A DNA stretch of 64,000 nucleotides from Fructobacillus papyriferae (GCF_018437225.1 NZ_JAAMFI010000004.1:1-64000), one strand, 5' to 3'. Shown: positions 9,982 to 21,056, counted from the stretch's first letter. Program-made: numbers and translations. Notes: a model not told the origin generated them from the sequence alone.

Positions 9982-12093
9982 ATGGCTAAGCGTGAATATG
10001 AGCTTAATCGTACGCGTAATATCGGTATCATGGCCCACATCGATGCTGGTAAGACGACGACGACCGAGCGTATTTTGTACTATACGGGTAAGATCCACAA
10101 GCTTGGTGAAACCCACGATGGTGCATCACAAATGGATTTCATGGACCAGGAAAAGGAACGTGGAATCACGATCCAGTCAGCCGCTACGACTGCGGTTTGG
10201 CGTGGATTTACTGACCAATACGAAAAGGACCCATTCCGTGTCAACATCATCGATACGCCAGGTCACGTTGACTTCACGATCGAAGTTGAACGTGCCCTCC
10301 GTGTTTTGGATGGTGCCGTAGCCGTATTGGATGGTGCCGCTGGTGTTGAGCCACAGACTGAAACGGTTTGGCACCAAGCCACGACTTACAACGTCCCACG
10401 TATCGTCTTTGTTAACAAGATGGATAAGATGGGTGCTGACTTTGCGATGTCAGTTGAATCAATGCACAAGCGTCTTCGTGTTAACGCCGAAGCCATCCAA
10501 TGGCCAATCGGTGCTGAAGACGACTTCGAAGGTGTCATTGATTTGATCAACCAGGAAGCTTACTACCCAACCGATGAACTCGGTTCATCATGGGAACCAA
10601 AGCCTATTCCTGACAACTACAAGGAAATTGTGGCAGAACGTCGCGAAAAGTTGATTGAAGCGGTTGCTGATGTCGATGAAGAATTGATGGACAAGTACCT
10701 TGAAGGGGAAGAAATTTCCGTTGATGAATTGAAGGCAGCCATCCGTCGTGCAACGTTGGCCCTTGAATTCTACCCAGTTCTTGCCGGTTCTGCCTACAAG
10801 GATAAGGGTGTTCAAATGATGTTGGATGCCGTTGTTGACTACTTGCCATCACCTTTGGAAGTTCGCCCATACGAAGCAACGGATCCAAAGACGGATGAAG
10901 AAGTTCAATTGGTCGCAGATGACTCAAAGCCATTCGCTGCTTTGGCCTTTAAGATCATGACGGATCCATTCGTTGGACGTTTGACCTTCATGCGTGTTTA
11001 TACTGGTTCTTTGAAGGCTGGTTCATACGTACAAAACACGTCATCTGATACGCGTGAACGTGTTGGACGTTTGCTCCAAATGCACGCTACGTCACGTACC
11101 GAAATTGACGAAGTGTTCTCAGGTGATATCGCTGCTGCGATCGGTTTGAAGAACACGACGACTGGTGATTCATTGACGGATACTGGTCACCCATTGATCT
11201 TGGAATCAATGGAATTCCCAGAACCTGTTATCGAATTGGCCATCGAACCAAAGACCAAGGCCGACCAAGACAAGTTGGCTACTGCTTTGCAGAAGTTGTC
11301 TGAAGAAGATCCTTCACTTCGCGCCTCAACGAACCCTGAAACGGGTGACACGTTGATCGCCGGAATGGGTGAATTGCAGTTGGATATTACGCTTGACCGT
11401 ATCAAGCGTGAATTCGGTGTTGAAGCTCAAGTTGGTGCCCCACAGGTTGCTTACCGTGAAGCCTTCACGAAGACTGTTTCAGCTCGTGGATTCTTCAAGC
11501 GTCAGTCCGGTGGTAAGGGTCAGTATGGTGACGTTATGATCGAATTCGGTCCTAACGAAGAAGGTGCTGGCTTCGAATTCGAAGACGCCATCGTTGGTGG
11601 TGTTGTTCCTCGTGAATACATCCCTTCAGTAGAACAAGGTTTGAAGGACTCCATGAACGCTGGTCCATTGGCTGGCTTCCCATTGGTTGACTTGAAGGCC
11701 AAGTTGTACGACGGTTCTTACCACGATGTCGATTCTTCTGAAGCTGCCTTTAAGATTGCCGCTTCATTGGCATTGAAGGAAGCTGCTAAGACTGCCGGCG
11801 CAGTGATCTTGGAACCAATCATGGCTGTTTCAATCGTTGTTCCTGAAGAAAACCTTGGTGATGTGATGGGACACGTTTCTGCCCGTCGTGGTTTGATCGA
11901 AGGACAAGAAAACCGTGGTGCCGTATTGGCCGTTTCTGCTCAAGTACCATTGTCAGAAATGTTCGGTTATGCAACGACTTTGCGTTCTGCAACGCAAGGA
12001 CGTGGTACGTTCCAGATGTCATTTGACCACTACCAAGCGGTTCCAAAGAACATCCAAGAAGAAATTATCAAGGCACACGGTTCAGAAGCCTAA
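9982..12093 (+). CDS. fusA: Elongation factor G
   Basis: EF-G (703 residues) is the GTPase that moves tRNAs and mRNA after peptide bond formation. G1 is AHIDAGKTT (residues 18-26), G3 DTPGHVD lies near 90, and G4 NKMD near 144. The full five-domain length is present, ending in domain V with the [11 protein letters not shown] block. An AGGAG site lies before the ATG. tuf does not follow, as it does in enterobacteria; a terminator and potA come next. Confidence 0.98.
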   Translation: MAKREYELNRTRNIGIMAHIDAGKTTTTERILYYTGKIHKLGETHDGASQMDFMDQEKERGITIQSAATTAVWRGFTDQYEKDPFRVNIIDTPGHVDFTIEVERALRVLDGAVAVLDGAAGVEPQTETVWHQATTYNVPRIVFVNKMDKMGADFAMSVESMHKRLRVNAEAIQWPIGAEDDFEGVIDLINQEAYYPTDELGSSWEPKPIPDNYKEIVAERREKLIEAVADVDEELMDKYLEGEEISVDELKAAIRRATLALEFYPVLAGSAYKDKGVQMMLDAVVDYLPSPLEVRPYEATDPKTDEEVQLVADDSKPFAALAFKIMTDPFVGRLTFMRVYTGSLKAGSYVQNTSSDTRERVGRLLQMHATSRTEIDEVFSGDIAAAIGLKNTTTGDSLTDTGHPLILESMEFPEPVIELAIEPKTKADQDKLATALQKLSEEDPSLRASTNPETGDTLIAGMGELQLDITLDRIKREFGVEAQVGAPQVAYREAFTKTVSARGFFKRQSGGKGQYGDVMIEFGPNEEGAGFEFEDAIVGGVVPREYIPSVEQGLKDSMNAGPLAGFPLVDLKAKLYDGSYHDVDSSEAAFKIAASLALKEAAKTAGAVILEPIMAVSIVVPEENLGDVMGHVSARRGLIEGQENRGAVLAVSAQVPLSEMFGYATTLRSATQGRGTFQMSFDHYQAVPKNIQEEIIKAHGSEA

Positions 12094-12112
12094 GCTTTTG
12101 TTCAAGTGTTTT

Positions 12113-12143
12113 AACCAGACTAGTTTTGCTAGTCTGGTTTTTC
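12113..12143 (+). terminator. Terminator after fusA
   Basis: An 11-pair perfect stem (12113-12123 with 12129-12139) with a five-base loop and a T run. Confidence 0.92.
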
Positions 12144-12257
12144 TTTTGAAAAAATAGGATGGTGAGGCTTTTTTGGCTAGGTAAAAACCGTGAAAAAACT
12201 ATACGACAGGCCCACTCCGTTGTAGAATGGAAACACTGAAGGATTGGAGAAAAGTAG

Positions 12258-13409
12258 ATGGCAGCAGAAAAGATTCTTGAATTTAAGCAGGTGGCTTTGT
12301 CTTTTGGCGAGACGGAAGTGTTGAAAAACATTGATCTTTCACTTGATTCAGGTCAGTTTTACACGCTTTTGGGACCATCTGGTTCGGGCAAGTCGACCAT
12401 TTTGAAGTTAATTTCCGGTCAGTTGCAACCTTCTTCTGGCCAGGTCATTTTCGATGGGCAAGTCATTAATGACTTGCCGGCTGAGAGACGGCGGGTGAAC
12501 ACCGTTTTTCAAAATTACTCGCTTTTCCCCAATATGAATGTGTATGATAACGTGGCTTTTGGTCCGCGTTTGAAGAAAATGTCAGAGGCAACCATCGAAG
12601 AAAAGGTGAAGGAGATGCTTGGCCTGGTTAAATTGTCGGGCTATGAGAATCGGGAGATCAACGAGCTTTCCGGTGGCCAGCAGCAACGCGTGGCGATCGC
12701 TCGGGCCTTGGCTAACGATCCTGAGTTGCTCTTGCTAGACGAACCTTTATCAGCCCTGGATTATAAATTACGAAAGGTCCTCCAAACCGAATTGCGGACC
12801 ATCCAACGCCGTTTGGGCATCACCTTTGTCTTTGTCACCCATGACCAAGAAGAGGCTTTGGCCATGTCGGATTGGATCTTTGTCATGAACGACGGGGTGA
12901 TCCAGCAGCAGGGCAGCCCAGAAGACATCTATGACGAGCCGGTGAACCATTTTGTGGCCGATTTCATCGGGGAATCCAACATCGTGCCTGGCATTATGAA
13001 AGAAGACTATTTGGTCCACTTTGTTGGAAAAGATTTCGATAATCGCGATGCTGGCATGCGACCAAACGAAGCCGTCGAAGTGGTCTTGCGACCTGAAGAT
13101 TTGGATTTGACGACACCCGAGGCAGGAAAGCTGGTCGTGACCATTAAGAACCAGTCCTTCCGTGGCGATTATTATGAAATCATGGCCCAAGATGACGATC
13201 TGAACCTTTGGCAGGTCCAGGCCACCAATCCGGCTGAAATCGGCTCCCGCGTTGGCCTGACCTTTGATCCAGAAGATATCCACATCATGCGCTACAACGA
13301 GTCCGAAGAAGATTTCGACGCCCGTTTGGAAGCCTACGAGGACGATGAGACGCCGACCGATCCATCGGATTCCGCCGACAAAGTCCCTGAGGTGTTCGAC
13401 CATGAATAA
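12258..13409 (+). CDS. potA: Spermidine/putrescine ABC transporter, ATP-binding protein
   Basis: PotA (383 residues) powers polyamine import by the PotABCD complex. Walker [10 protein letters not shown] is at 39-47, followed by the signature [15 protein letters not shown] and Walker [13 protein letters not shown]. The C-terminal third is the TOBE-type regulatory domain ([11 protein letters not shown] onward). The last 35 residues are very acidic, which is unusual for the family. AAGGATTGGAG precedes the ATG. The start of potB lies inside its last codons, so the four genes are translationally coupled. Confidence 0.95.
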   Translation: MAAEKILEFKQVALSFGETEVLKNIDLSLDSGQFYTLLGPSGSGKSTILKLISGQLQPSSGQVIFDGQVINDLPAERRRVNTVFQNYSLFPNMNVYDNVAFGPRLKKMSEATIEEKVKEMLGLVKLSGYENREINELSGGQQQRVAIARALANDPELLLLDEPLSALDYKLRKVLQTELRTIQRRLGITFVFVTHDQEEALAMSDWIFVMNDGVIQQQGSPEDIYDEPVNHFVADFIGESNIVPGIMKEDYLVHFVGKDFDNRDAGMRPNEAVEVVLRPEDLDLTTPEAGKLVVTIKNQSFRGDYYEIMAQDDDLNLWQVQATNPAEIGSRVGLTFDPEDIHIMRYNESEEDFDARLEAYEDDETPTDPSDSADKVPEVFDHE

Positions 13410-14229
13410 GACCAAGAAACGCTTTACGGAAGCCTATCTCGGCATTTACGGGCTTTGGTTGCTGGCCTTTGTCGTTGCGCCCTTGTTGCTGTTATTGATT
13501 CAATCGTTGAACGTGCCGGGGCAGGGCTTCTCCCTTGCCAACTACCGGGACTTCTTCACTTCCGGACCTTATTTAGCGATGACGGTGAATTCGATCTGGT
13601 ATGCTTTTTTGATCACGGTGATGACCTTAGCTATCGCCTATCCTTTGGCCCTTTGTCTGACCAAATTAAAGCACCGCCAGTTCTGGTTACTGCTTGTCAT
13701 TTTGCCAACTTGGATTAACTTGCTGTTAAAGACCTACGCCTTCATTGGGCTCTTAGGAAAGGACGGTTTGTTGAACCGAGCGCTTGAAGGAATTGGCTTT
13801 GGCTCGAGTCAGTTACTTTTTACAAACGGTGCCTTCTTGTTGGTAGCGGCCTACATCGAACTGCCTTTTATGGTGTTGCCCATCTATAATGCCTTGCTCG
13901 ATATTGATCCGCTTCTGCCAGCAGCCTCACGAGACCTGGGCGCTTCCTCATGGGAAACGCTTAAAAAAGTCATCTGGCCGCTTTCCATGCCCGGGGTAAA
14001 AACCGGTGTGCAAACGGTCTTTATCCCCAGTCTGTCGCTTTTCATGATTACGCGTTTGATTGGAGGCAACAAAGTGATCACCTTGGGGACGGCCATCGAA
14101 GAACACTTTCTGGTTACCCAGAACTGGTCCTTTGGGTCAACGATTGGCGTCGTCTTAATTATCGCCATGGCGCTCACCATGGCCTTGACCAACGATAAGC
14201 AGAAAAAGAAGAGGGGAGGCCGCAAATGA
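13402..14229 (+). CDS. potB: Spermidine/putrescine ABC transporter permease PotB
   Basis: PotB (275 residues) is one of two membrane subunits forming the polyamine channel. About six transmembrane segments are visible. The EAA loop that docks PotA is seen in [23 protein letters not shown]. The start is set at ATG 13402, overlapping potA by eight bases; a longer reading from 13264 would lie inside potA and add a hydrophilic stretch foreign to the family. potC begins at the ATGA junction. Confidence 0.94.
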   Translation: MNKTKKRFTEAYLGIYGLWLLAFVVAPLLLLLIQSLNVPGQGFSLANYRDFFTSGPYLAMTVNSIWYAFLITVMTLAIAYPLALCLTKLKHRQFWLLLVILPTWINLLLKTYAFIGLLGKDGLLNRALEGIGFGSSQLLFTNGAFLLVAAYIELPFMVLPIYNALLDIDPLLPAASRDLGASSWETLKKVIWPLSMPGVKTGVQTVFIPSLSLFMITRLIGGNKVITLGTAIEEHFLVTQNWSFGSTIGVVLIIAMALTMALTNDKQKKKRGGRK

Positions 14230-15026
14230 AAGTAATCGAACGCTTTTGGCTGTCCTTTTGTTTCTTTTTACTCTACGCACCAATCTTGTTTTTGGTGGTT
14301 TATTCCTTTAATCAAGGTGAAACGATGCAGACCTTTGATGGCTTTTCTTGGCAGCACTACCAGGAACTTTGGGCCGACACTCGCCTTTTGCAAATTGTGT
14401 TGAACACCATTTTGCTGGCCTTGTTGTCTTCCTTGATTGCCACAGTCATTGGGACAATTGGCGCCCTGGCCATTTTCCGAACACAGCGGAAGCTGCTGAA
14501 GCAATCACTTTTGAGCCTAAATAACGTCTTGCTGGTCTCGCCCGATGTCATTATCGGAGCGGCCTTCTTGATTTTGATGACGGCGCTTGGCTTAAAAATG
14601 GGCTTTTTAACGGTTTTGATGGCTCACGTGGCCTTTTCGATTCCAATTGTCGTCTTGATGGTGTTGCCAAAGTTACAGGAGATGAACCAAGATCTTGCCC
14701 TGGCTGCTTCGGATTTGGGTGCAAAACCGACAGAAGTGCTAACGAAAGTCACGCTACCAGTGATTTCGTCTGGGATCTTTGCTGGCTTCTTCATGGCCTT
14801 GACTTACTCACTTGATGATTTTGCGGTGACCTTCTTTGTGACTGGAAACGGCTTTTCAACACTGGCGGTCGAGGTTTATTCCCGGGCCCGTCAGGGAGTC
14901 TCCTTGGAGATTAACGCCCTGTCGACTTTGATGCTCTTCTTGGCCTTTGTGCTGGTGCTTGCTTATTACGCTTATAGTCAAAAGAAGCAAGGACAAAAGA
15001 CGAAGTTAAAGGAGAAGGTCAAATGA
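14226..15026 (+). CDS. potC: Spermidine/putrescine ABC transporter permease PotC
   Basis: PotC (266 residues) is the second permease subunit. It has six predicted membrane helices and the EAA motif in LAASDLGAKPTEVLTKVTLP. GGAGGCCGCAA before ATG and the four-base ATGA overlap with potB show tight coupling. potD likewise overlaps its end. Confidence 0.94.
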   Translation: MKVIERFWLSFCFFLLYAPILFLVVYSFNQGETMQTFDGFSWQHYQELWADTRLLQIVLNTILLALLSSLIATVIGTIGALAIFRTQRKLLKQSLLSLNNVLLVSPDVIIGAAFLILMTALGLKMGFLTVLMAHVAFSIPIVVLMVLPKLQEMNQDLALAASDLGAKPTEVLTKVTLPVISSGIFAGFFMALTYSLDDFAVTFFVTGNGFSTLAVEVYSRARQGVSLEINALSTLMLFLAFVLVLAYYAYSQKKQGQKTKLKEKVK

Positions 15027-16105
15027 AAAAGTTAATGATGGCTTTGCTTTTTGTTTTCTTGTTGATTGCGTTGATCCTTGGCTTGCAATGGGGACTTTCG
15101 GTCGCCCGTCAGCAGCCAAGTAGTCAAAAGGGAGAAACCCTAACTTTTTATAACTGGGGGGATTATATCGATCCCTCGATCCTTTCAGACTTTAGCAAAG
15201 AAACGGGCTACAAGGTCAACTACCAGACCTTTGATTCCAACGAGGCCATGTACACTAAAATTGCACAAGGCGGCACCAACTATGATTTGGCGGTGCCGTC
15301 CGATTACATGGTGGCTAAGTTAACGAAAGCAGGCCTGTTAGCAAAACTCGATAAAAGCAAACTGACGGGAATGGATCATGTGAATCCGCAGTTTTTAAAC
15401 CAATCGTTTGAGCGAGGCAACCAGTATTCGGTTCCTTATTTCTGGGGAACGCTTGGGATTTTGTACAATAAAACCAAGGTCGATGGCAGCAAATTGCAAA
15501 ACTGGTCGTCAATTTGGTCCGAACAGTACAAGAAACGCTTGCTATTAGTTGATTCGGCACGTGATATTCTCGGCCTAACCTTGATTTCGCAAGGCAAGTC
15601 GGTCAATGATCAGAATAAGGCCGATCTGGCTGCTGCTCAGGGGAAGCTTTCTTCTCTAATGCCAAACGTCAAAGCGATTGTCGGCGATGAACTCAAGCTC
15701 TACATGGCTCAGGGCGAAGCGGATCTGGCCGTCACCTATTCTGGGGAAGCCAAAATCGCGATGGAGCAAAACAAGGATTTGGCCTACACAGTGCCAAAAG
15801 ACGGGTCCAACCTCTGGTTGGATAACCTCGTGATCCCAAAGAAAGCGGCGCACAAAAAAGCGGCCTATGCGTTGATCAACTACCTCAACCGGCCAGACGT
15901 AGCAGCCAAGAATGCCGACTACATTGGTTATGCCACGCCAAACCAAAAAGCCTATCAGCTTCTGCCTAAATCGGTTAAGTCTGACAAAGCCTTCTATCCA
16001 GAGCAAAGTATTTTGGATAGGTTACAAGTCTATGAAAACTTCAACCAATATTGGACGCAAACATACAATGATGCGTTTTTGGAATTTAAGTTGGGCAAGT
16101 CGTAA
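15023..16105 (+). CDS. potD: Spermidine/putrescine-binding protein PotD
   Basis: PotD (360 residues) captures polyamines outside the membrane and delivers them to PotBC. Residues 1-28 form a hydrophobic signal or anchor segment (LMMALLFVFLLIALILGL). There is no lipobox cysteine, so it is probably held by an uncleaved N-terminal anchor. The mature part begins with the family's LTFYNWGDYIDPSIL and contains the PYFWGTLGI and DSARDILG blocks. It overlaps potC by four bases and is last in the operon; no clear terminator follows before the next small gene. Confidence 0.94.
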   Translation: MKKLMMALLFVFLLIALILGLQWGLSVARQQPSSQKGETLTFYNWGDYIDPSILSDFSKETGYKVNYQTFDSNEAMYTKIAQGGTNYDLAVPSDYMVAKLTKAGLLAKLDKSKLTGMDHVNPQFLNQSFERGNQYSVPYFWGTLGILYNKTKVDGSKLQNWSSIWSEQYKKRLLLVDSARDILGLTLISQGKSVNDQNKADLAAAQGKLSSLMPNVKAIVGDELKLYMAQGEADLAVTYSGEAKIAMEQNKDLAYTVPKDGSNLWLDNLVIPKKAAHKKAAYALINYLNRPDVAAKNADYIGYATPNQKAYQLLPKSVKSDKAFYPEQSILDRLQVYENFNQYWTQTYNDAFLEFKLGKS

Positions 16106-16122
16106 AGAATAGGAAATGATAT

Positions 16123-16605
16123 ATGAACCATTTTTATAGAAAAATGCATAGGACAAAATTTGGATGCGGTCTTTCATTATGTGTGGCGTTTTTTTCCATG
16201 GTTGTTATTTGTCTATTTATTTATCTTAGTATGAAGGATAATAAAATTAATCCATGGGTTAACTTAGCTAGACATATTGCTACTATCTTTAATAACGCAT
16301 TCTTACTATTTCTAGCTGTTCCGGTATTCTTAATCTTTTTTGTTCTATTCCTGCATGATAGAAATATTTTTCAAGATCAAAACTATGATGAGGTAGGAAC
16401 TTCATTATTGAAACTTTGTTTTGGTTTAACCAGTCTTTATTCATTTATGTTTATGGAATGGAAAATTGCGGCATGTCTAATTACACTTGTTGGATTTTCT
16501 TATAAATTTATTCTGGAGCCTTTTTCGGAGACGGCAGAAAGTAAAAAGGAACGTCAAAGGCAATTCGTACTAAAAAAGAAAAGTTTTAGAAGAAATTTGA
16601 AATAA
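16123..16605 (+). CDS. Hypothetical membrane protein, AT-rich
   Basis: This 160-residue protein is not recognised. It has four hydrophobic stretches (about residues 16-37, 55-76, 92-110 and 112-130). A basic tail (KKERQRQF...KKKSFRRNLK) is likely cytoplasmic. The DNA is clearly AT-richer than the pot genes before it, suggesting later acquisition. AGGAAATGATAT gives a modest ribosome binding site. It may be read with potABCD (17-base gap) and is ended by the long hairpin at 16643-16679. Function unknown. Confidence 0.7.
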   Translation: MNHFYRKMHRTKFGCGLSLCVAFFSMVVICLFIYLSMKDNKINPWVNLARHIATIFNNAFLLFLAVPVFLIFFVLFLHDRNIFQDQNYDEVGTSLLKLCFGLTSLYSFMFMEWKIAACLITLVGFSYKFILEPFSETAESKKERQRQFVLKKKSFRRNLK

Positions 16606-16642
16606 ATCAGGTTCTAGGGAGTTGTTCAATGATTAAATAAAT

Positions 16643-16679
16643 AGCAGAAAAACCCTTGTATACCAAGGGTTTTTCTGCT
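16643..16679 (+). terminator. Long hairpin after the membrane protein gene, overlapping the S10 promoter
   Basis: A 15-pair perfect inverted repeat (16643-16657 with 16665-16679) with a seven-base loop; the 3' arm carries TTTTT. The loop and 3' arm contain the -35 and start of the -10 of the S10 operon promoter. Confidence 0.8.
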
Positions 16680-16684
16680 ATTAT
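16656..16684 (+). promoter_or_regulatory. S10 operon promoter
   Basis: TTGTAT (16656-16661), a 17-base spacer, and extended -10 TGCTATTAT with TATTAT at 16679-16684. The core from 16675 to 16690 is identical to the str operon promoter core. The -35 overlaps the loop of the preceding terminator hairpin. Confidence 0.8.
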
Positions 16685-16689
16685 ATTCA

Positions 16690-16869
16690 AGTACGCCTTT
16701 TGGGGATGCCGATGCAAACCCACTAAAAAGACTGGTGTATCAACGTTTAGCGATGATGATTAAGGTTGCGACACGCGCGGCCGCGTTGCCATGGGCGCGC
16801 AAACACAACATGTGTTGTCGGTTTTTGATCGGAGTTAGCTGATTTACAAAATCAACGAGGAGGCAGAAA
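16690..16869 (+). promoter_or_regulatory. Leader of the S10 operon
   Basis: About 180 untranslated bases before rpsJ contain GC-rich self-complementary sequence at 16765-16805 (TTGCG with CGCAA around a GCGCGGCCGCG core) and ACAAC/GTTGT at about 16806-16820. In other bacteria S10 leaders are targets of ribosomal protein L4; whether that holds here is inference. GAGGAGG lies before the rpsJ ATG. Confidence 0.5.
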
Positions 16870-17178
16870 ATGGCACAAAAGAAGATCCGTATCCGCTTGA
16901 AGGCATACGAACACCGCATCTTGGACCAATCAGCGGACAAGATTGTTGAAACGGCAAAGCGGACTGGCGCAGAAATCGCTGGCCCAATTCCGTTGCCAAC
17001 TGAACGTTCTTTGTACACGGTGCTTAGCTCACCACACAAGTACAAGGACGCCCGCGAACAATTCGAAATGCGGACGCACAAGCGTTTGGTCGACATTGTG
17101 AACCCTACTGACAAGACAGTTGACGCATTGCGTAAGCTTGAATTGCCAGCAGGTGTTGCAATCGAAATCAAGCTCTAA
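16870..17178 (+). CDS. rpsJ: 30S ribosomal protein S10 (NusE)
   Basis: S10 (102 residues, full length) is part of the 30S head and, as NusE, links NusB and NusG in antitermination complexes. [19 protein letters not shown] and the [11 protein letters not shown] block are standard. It opens the S10-spc-alpha array behind a strong promoter and long leader. Confidence 0.98.
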   Translation: MAQKKIRIRLKAYEHRILDQSADKIVETAKRTGAEIAGPIPLPTERSLYTVLSSPHKYKDAREQFEMRTHKRLVDIVNPTDKTVDALRKLELPAGVAIEIKL

Positions 17179-17231
17179 TTTGTACCACCCCGCTGGACAT
17201 TTGTTCAGCGACGAAATGAAGGAGATTAGTC

Positions 17232-17915
17232 ATGACTAAAGGTATCTTAGGCCGTAAAGTCGGTATGACTCAGGTTTTCACTGAATCTGGTGAATTGATC
17301 GCCGTGACTGCTGTCGAAGCAACGCCAAACGTTGTCTTGCAAGTAAAGACGCAAGCAACGGATGGCTACAACGCTTTGCAGTTGGGTTACCAAGACAAGC
17401 GCGAGATTTTGTCAAACAAACCTGAACAAGGCCACGTTGCAAAAGCCAACACAGCCCCTAAGCGCTACATTCGTGAAGTCCGTGATGCGGAAGGCGAATA
17501 CAGCGTTGGGGATGCAATTGCTGTTGACACTTTCCAAGCCGGTGAATATGTTGATGTCACTGGTGTTACTAAGGGACACGGATTTGCCGGTGCGATTAAG
17601 AAGCTCGGACAATCACGTGGTCCTATGAGCCACGGTTCTCGTTACCACCGTCGCCCAGGTTCAATGGGTGCCATCATTAACCGTGTGTTCCCAGGTAAGC
17701 TTTTGCCTGGACGTATGGGTAACAACAAGCGTACGATGCAAAACATTGCCATCGTGCACGTTGACGTTGAAAACAACCTCTTGTTGTTGAAGGGTAACGT
17801 CCCTGGCGCCAACAAGTCATTGTTGACGATCAAGTCAACGGTTAAGACAAACGCAAAGCACCCTGAAATCAAGATGGCCGGTTCAAAGCCAGCTGCTGAT
17901 TCAGAAGAAAACTAA
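17232..17915 (+). CDS. rplC: 50S ribosomal protein L3
   Basis: L3 (227 residues) is an early assembly protein near the peptidyl transferase centre. The conserved [13 protein letters not shown] start and the [14 protein letters not shown] loop are present. It is about 15-20 residues longer than the usual 205-212 because of a hydrophilic tail, [28 protein letters not shown] precedes the ATG. Confidence 0.97.
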   Translation: MTKGILGRKVGMTQVFTESGELIAVTAVEATPNVVLQVKTQATDGYNALQLGYQDKREILSNKPEQGHVAKANTAPKRYIREVRDAEGEYSVGDAIAVDTFQAGEYVDVTGVTKGHGFAGAIKKLGQSRGPMSHGSRYHRRPGSMGAIINRVFPGKLLPGRMGNNKRTMQNIAIVHVDVENNLLLLKGNVPGANKSLLTIKSTVKTNAKHPEIKMAGSKPAADSEEN

Positions 17916-17941
17916 ACTGATAGAAAGGAGAACAATCAATC

Positions 17942-18565
17942 ATGACTAAAGTTGCTGTATTAAAGCAAGATGGTTCAAAGGCTGCTGATTTGGATTTGAA
18001 CGAAGCAGTATTTGCCGTAGAACCTAACAACGCTGTGATTACGGATGCCGTATTGATGCAACGCGCTTCAATGCGCCAAGGTACGCACGCCGTGAAGAAC
18101 CGTTCTGCGGTTTCTGGTGGTGGACGTAAGCCATGGAAGCAAAAGGGAACTGGTCGGGCCCGTCAAGGTTCAATCCGCGCGCCACAATGGCGTGGTGGTG
18201 GAATCGTCTTCGGACCAAACCCACGTTCATACGCTTACCGTATTAACAAGAAGGCTTACAACTTGGCCTTGAAGTCAGCTTTGTCACAAAAGCTTTCGGA
18301 CAACAAGTTGGTTGTAGTTGACGCATTGGCCTTTTCAGAAGCTAAGACGAAGGACTTCAAGCAAGTTCTTGCGAACTTGGCAGTTGATTCTAAGGCTTTG
18401 GTAATCGTTGACGAAGACAACGAAAACGCCTTGCGCGCTGCTCGTAACTTGGCAAACGTTCAAGTAATGACGGCTGCAGGCGTGAACGTCTTGGACGTGG
18501 TTAACGCGGACAAGCTGGTGGTTGTTCAATCAGCGATTGAAGAAATCCAAGGAGGTCTCGCCTAA
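17942..18565 (+). CDS. rplD: 50S ribosomal protein L4
   Basis: L4 (207 residues) lines the polypeptide exit tunnel and in some bacteria represses its own operon. The tunnel loop [19 protein letters not shown] and the RSPQW-like [13 protein letters not shown] segment are visible. AAAGGAG precedes the ATG. rplW overlaps its stop by one base. Confidence 0.97.
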   Translation: MTKVAVLKQDGSKAADLDLNEAVFAVEPNNAVITDAVLMQRASMRQGTHAVKNRSAVSGGGRKPWKQKGTGRARQGSIRAPQWRGGGIVFGPNPRSYAYRINKKAYNLALKSALSQKLSDNKLVVVDALAFSEAKTKDFKQVLANLAVDSKALVIVDEDNENALRAARNLANVQVMTAAGVNVLDVVNADKLVVVQSAIEEIQGGLA

Positions 18566-18852
18566 TGGATGCACGCGATATTATCCGTCGCCCAATCATT
18601 ACCGAAGCTTCAATGGCGCAAACGGAAATGAAGCGCTATGTCTTTGAAGTAGACGTACGGGCCACTAAGCCACAAATCAAGCGAGCAATCGAATCCATCT
18701 TTGATGTACAAGTTGCCAACTTGAACACCGCTAACGTAAGCGGAAAGAAGAAGCGTCAAGGTCGCTACGTCGGCTTCACTCGTAAGATGAAGAAGGCCAC
18801 AGTTACTTTGAAGGCTGATTCAAAAGATATTCAAATCTTTAACGAAGGTTAA
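18565..18852 (+). CDS. rplW: 50S ribosomal protein L23
   Basis: L23 (95 residues) surrounds the tunnel exit and is the docking site for trigger factor and SRP. The conserved start [12 protein letters not shown] and the loop [18 protein letters not shown] are present. It overlaps rplD by one base, with its ribosome binding site AAGGAGG inside rplD. Confidence 0.97.
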   Translation: MDARDIIRRPIITEASMAQTEMKRYVFEVDVRATKPQIKRAIESIFDVQVANLNTANVSGKKKRQGRYVGFTRKMKKATVTLKADSKDIQIFNEG

Positions 18853-18873
18853 TTTTAATAGGAGGATAAGACA

Positions 18874-19710
18874 TTGGCTATCAAGAAGTACAAGCCAACA
18901 TCTAACGGACGTCGTAACATGACGTCTTCTGATTTCTCTGAAATCACGAAGACGACGCCCGAAAAGAGTTTGTTGGCAAAGAAGTCAAAGACCGGTGCGC
19001 GTAACGCACAAGGTCACATGACCGTTCGCCACAAGGCTGGCGGACACAAGCAAGCCTACCGTATTATCGATTTCAAGCGTGTCAAGGACGGTAAGTTCGC
19101 GACGGTTACTGCTATCGAATACGATCCAAACCGTACGGCTAACATCGCCTTGGTTGTCTACGAAGACGGAATCAAGAGCTATATCTTGGCGCCTAAGGGA
19201 CTCAAGGTTGGTGACAAGATCCAATCTGGTTCTGATGCCGATATCAAGATCGGTAATGCCTTGCCATTGAAGAACATCCCTGAAGGTACTTTGGTTCACA
19301 ACATTGAATTGAAGCCTGGTAAGGGTGGTCAATTGGCCCGTTCAGCCGGTGCATCAGCACAGGTTTTGGGACATGACGGCAAGTACGTCATCGTACGTTT
19401 GACTTCAGGTGAAGTACGTTTGGTTATCGAAACTGCACGTGCAACCATCGGTGAAGTTGGTAACGCAGAACACTCATTGATCAACTGGGGTAAGGCTGGC
19501 CGTAACCGTTGGCGCGGTAAGCGTCCACACGTTCGTGGATCAGTTATGAACCCTAACGATCACCCACACGGTGGTGGTGAAGGTAAGGCACCTGTTGGCA
19601 TGCCTAGTCCACTTTCCCCATGGGGTAAGAAGACTGCTGGTAAGAAGACTCGCGACAACAAGAAGAACTCAACGAAGTTCATTATTCGTGGTCGTAAGAA
19701 GAGTAAGTAA
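18874..19710 (+). CDS. rplB: 50S ribosomal protein L2, TTG start
   Basis: L2 (278 residues) is needed for subunit joining and peptidyl transferase assembly. The catalytic-domain signature [13 protein letters not shown] is intact near residue 225. Translation starts with TTG at 18874, supported by GGAGGATAAGACA upstream and by exact agreement with the family N-terminus [14 protein letters not shown] weak start codon in this operon is notable because L2 is needed in equal amount to its neighbours. Confidence 0.97.
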   Translation: MAIKKYKPTSNGRRNMTSSDFSEITKTTPEKSLLAKKSKTGARNAQGHMTVRHKAGGHKQAYRIIDFKRVKDGKFATVTAIEYDPNRTANIALVVYEDGIKSYILAPKGLKVGDKIQSGSDADIKIGNALPLKNIPEGTLVHNIELKPGKGGQLARSAGASAQVLGHDGKYVIVRLTSGEVRLVIETARATIGEVGNAEHSLINWGKAGRNRWRGKRPHVRGSVMNPNDHPHGGGEGKAPVGMPSPLSPWGKKTAGKKTRDNKKNSTKFIIRGRKKSK

Positions 19711-19727
19711 GGGAAAGGAGATAACTA

Positions 19728-20003
19728 ATGGCTCGTAGTTTGAAAAAGGGACCATTTGCGGACCCGCACTTGCTTAAGAAGATCGAGGCCCAAGCGGACC
19801 AAGAAAAGAAGTCTGTGATCAAGACATGGTCACGTCGTTCAACGATTTTCCCAAGTTTCATCGGCTTCACGATCGCAGTATACGACGGTCGGAAGCACGT
19901 TCCTGTTTATGTCCAAGATGACATGGTTGGTCACAAGTTGGGTGAATTCGTCCCAACGCGTACTTTCCGCGGACACAAAGTAGACGATAAGAAGACTAAG
20001 TAA
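19728..20003 (+). CDS. rpsS: 30S ribosomal protein S19
   Basis: S19 (91 residues) lies in the 30S head next to S13 and contacts tRNA bridges. The family's [16 protein letters not shown] start and [16 protein letters not shown] block are complete. GGGAAAGGAGATAACTA precedes the ATG. Confidence 0.98.
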   Translation: MARSLKKGPFADPHLLKKIEAQADQEKKSVIKTWSRRSTIFPSFIGFTIAVYDGRKHVPVYVQDDMVGHKLGEFVPTRTFRGHKVDDKKTK

Positions 20004-20017
20004 GGAGGAAATGCAAA

Positions 20018-20374
20018 ATGGCTGAACAAGTAACATCAGCTCGGGCGACTGCCAAGATCGTTCGCGTTGCCCCTCGTAAGGCACGCTTAGTTCTTGATAC
20101 GATTCGTCGGAAGAATGTCAACGAAGCCTTTGCAATTCTCAAGTTCTTGCCAAATACTTCTACGGAAGATATTTACAAGGTATTGAATTCAGCAGTTGCA
20201 AACGCCGAAAACAACTTTTCACTTGACCGTGAAGATTTGATCGTTAAGGAAGCATTCGCAAACGAAGGACCTACGCTTAAGCGTTTCCGTCCTCGTGCAA
20301 AGGGATCAGCTTCCGCTATTAACAAGCGCACAAGCCACATCACGATTGTGGTTGCTGAGAAGGAGGAAAAGTAA
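20018..20374 (+). CDS. rplV: 50S ribosomal protein L22
   Basis: L22 (118 residues) spans the 50S and forms part of the exit-tunnel constriction; macrolide-resistance changes fall in its loop. [19 protein letters not shown] and [20 protein letters not shown] are typical. Its stop overlaps the rpsC ATG by one base. Confidence 0.97.
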   Translation: MAEQVTSARATAKIVRVAPRKARLVLDTIRRKNVNEAFAILKFLPNTSTEDIYKVLNSAVANAENNFSLDREDLIVKEAFANEGPTLKRFRPRAKGSASAINKRTSHITIVVAEKEEK

Positions 20375-21042
20375 TGGGTCAAAAGATTAACCCAACTGGC
20401 TTCCGTGTCGGTGTCATCCGTGACTGGGATGCGAAGTGGTTTGCTGATAAGGCAGACTTTTCTAACCAACTTCTTGAAGACTTGCGAATTCGCAAGTACA
20501 TCGAAGAAAACTTAACGGATGCGTCAGTTGACCGCGTCGAAATCGAACGCTCAACGAAGTCTCGTATCGATTTGACTTTGCACACTGCCAAGCCAGGAAT
20601 GGTCATTGGTAAGGGTGGTTCCGAAGTTGAAAAGTTGCGGACGCAATTAGCTAAGTTGACGGATGTTGATTCAAAGGGCCGCTTCAAGCGTGTCTTCATC
20701 AACATTGTTGAAATCAAAAAGCCAGACTTGTCAGCTCACTTGGTGGGTATGCAAGTTGCTGGTGATTTGGAACGTCGTGTTGCCTTCCGTCGTGCAATGC
20801 GTGGTGCGATCCAACGTGCCCGCCGTGCCGGTGCAAAGGGAATCAAGATTGTTGTTTCAGGTCGTTTGAACGGGGCTGACATGTCACGTATCGAACAGTA
20901 CACTGAAGGAACTGTTCCACTCCACACACTCCGTGCCGATATTGATTACTCATGGGACGAAGCAGTTACTGCTTACGGAAACTTGGGTATCAAGACTTGG
21001 ATCTACCGCGGTGATGTATTGCCAAAGAAGAAGAACAAGTAA
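20374..21042 (+). CDS. rpsC: 30S ribosomal protein S3
   Basis: S3 (222 residues) lines the mRNA entry tunnel with helicase-like activity. An N-terminal KH domain carries the [15 protein letters not shown] loop near residues 75-89. The C-terminal half has [27 protein letters not shown] within rplV serves as its ribosome binding site. Confidence 0.98.
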   Translation: MGQKINPTGFRVGVIRDWDAKWFADKADFSNQLLEDLRIRKYIEENLTDASVDRVEIERSTKSRIDLTLHTAKPGMVIGKGGSEVEKLRTQLAKLTDVDSKGRFKRVFINIVEIKKPDLSAHLVGMQVAGDLERRVAFRRAMRGAIQRARRAGAKGIKIVVSGRLNGADMSRIEQYTEGTVPLHTLRADIDYSWDEAVTAYGNLGIKTWIYRGDVLPKKKNK

Positions 21043-21056
21043 GGAGGGAAGCAAAC

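Noticed and set aside
12768-13415. 215-codon open frame antisense to potA
   Set aside because: Shadow of a certain gene; no start signals or family likeness.
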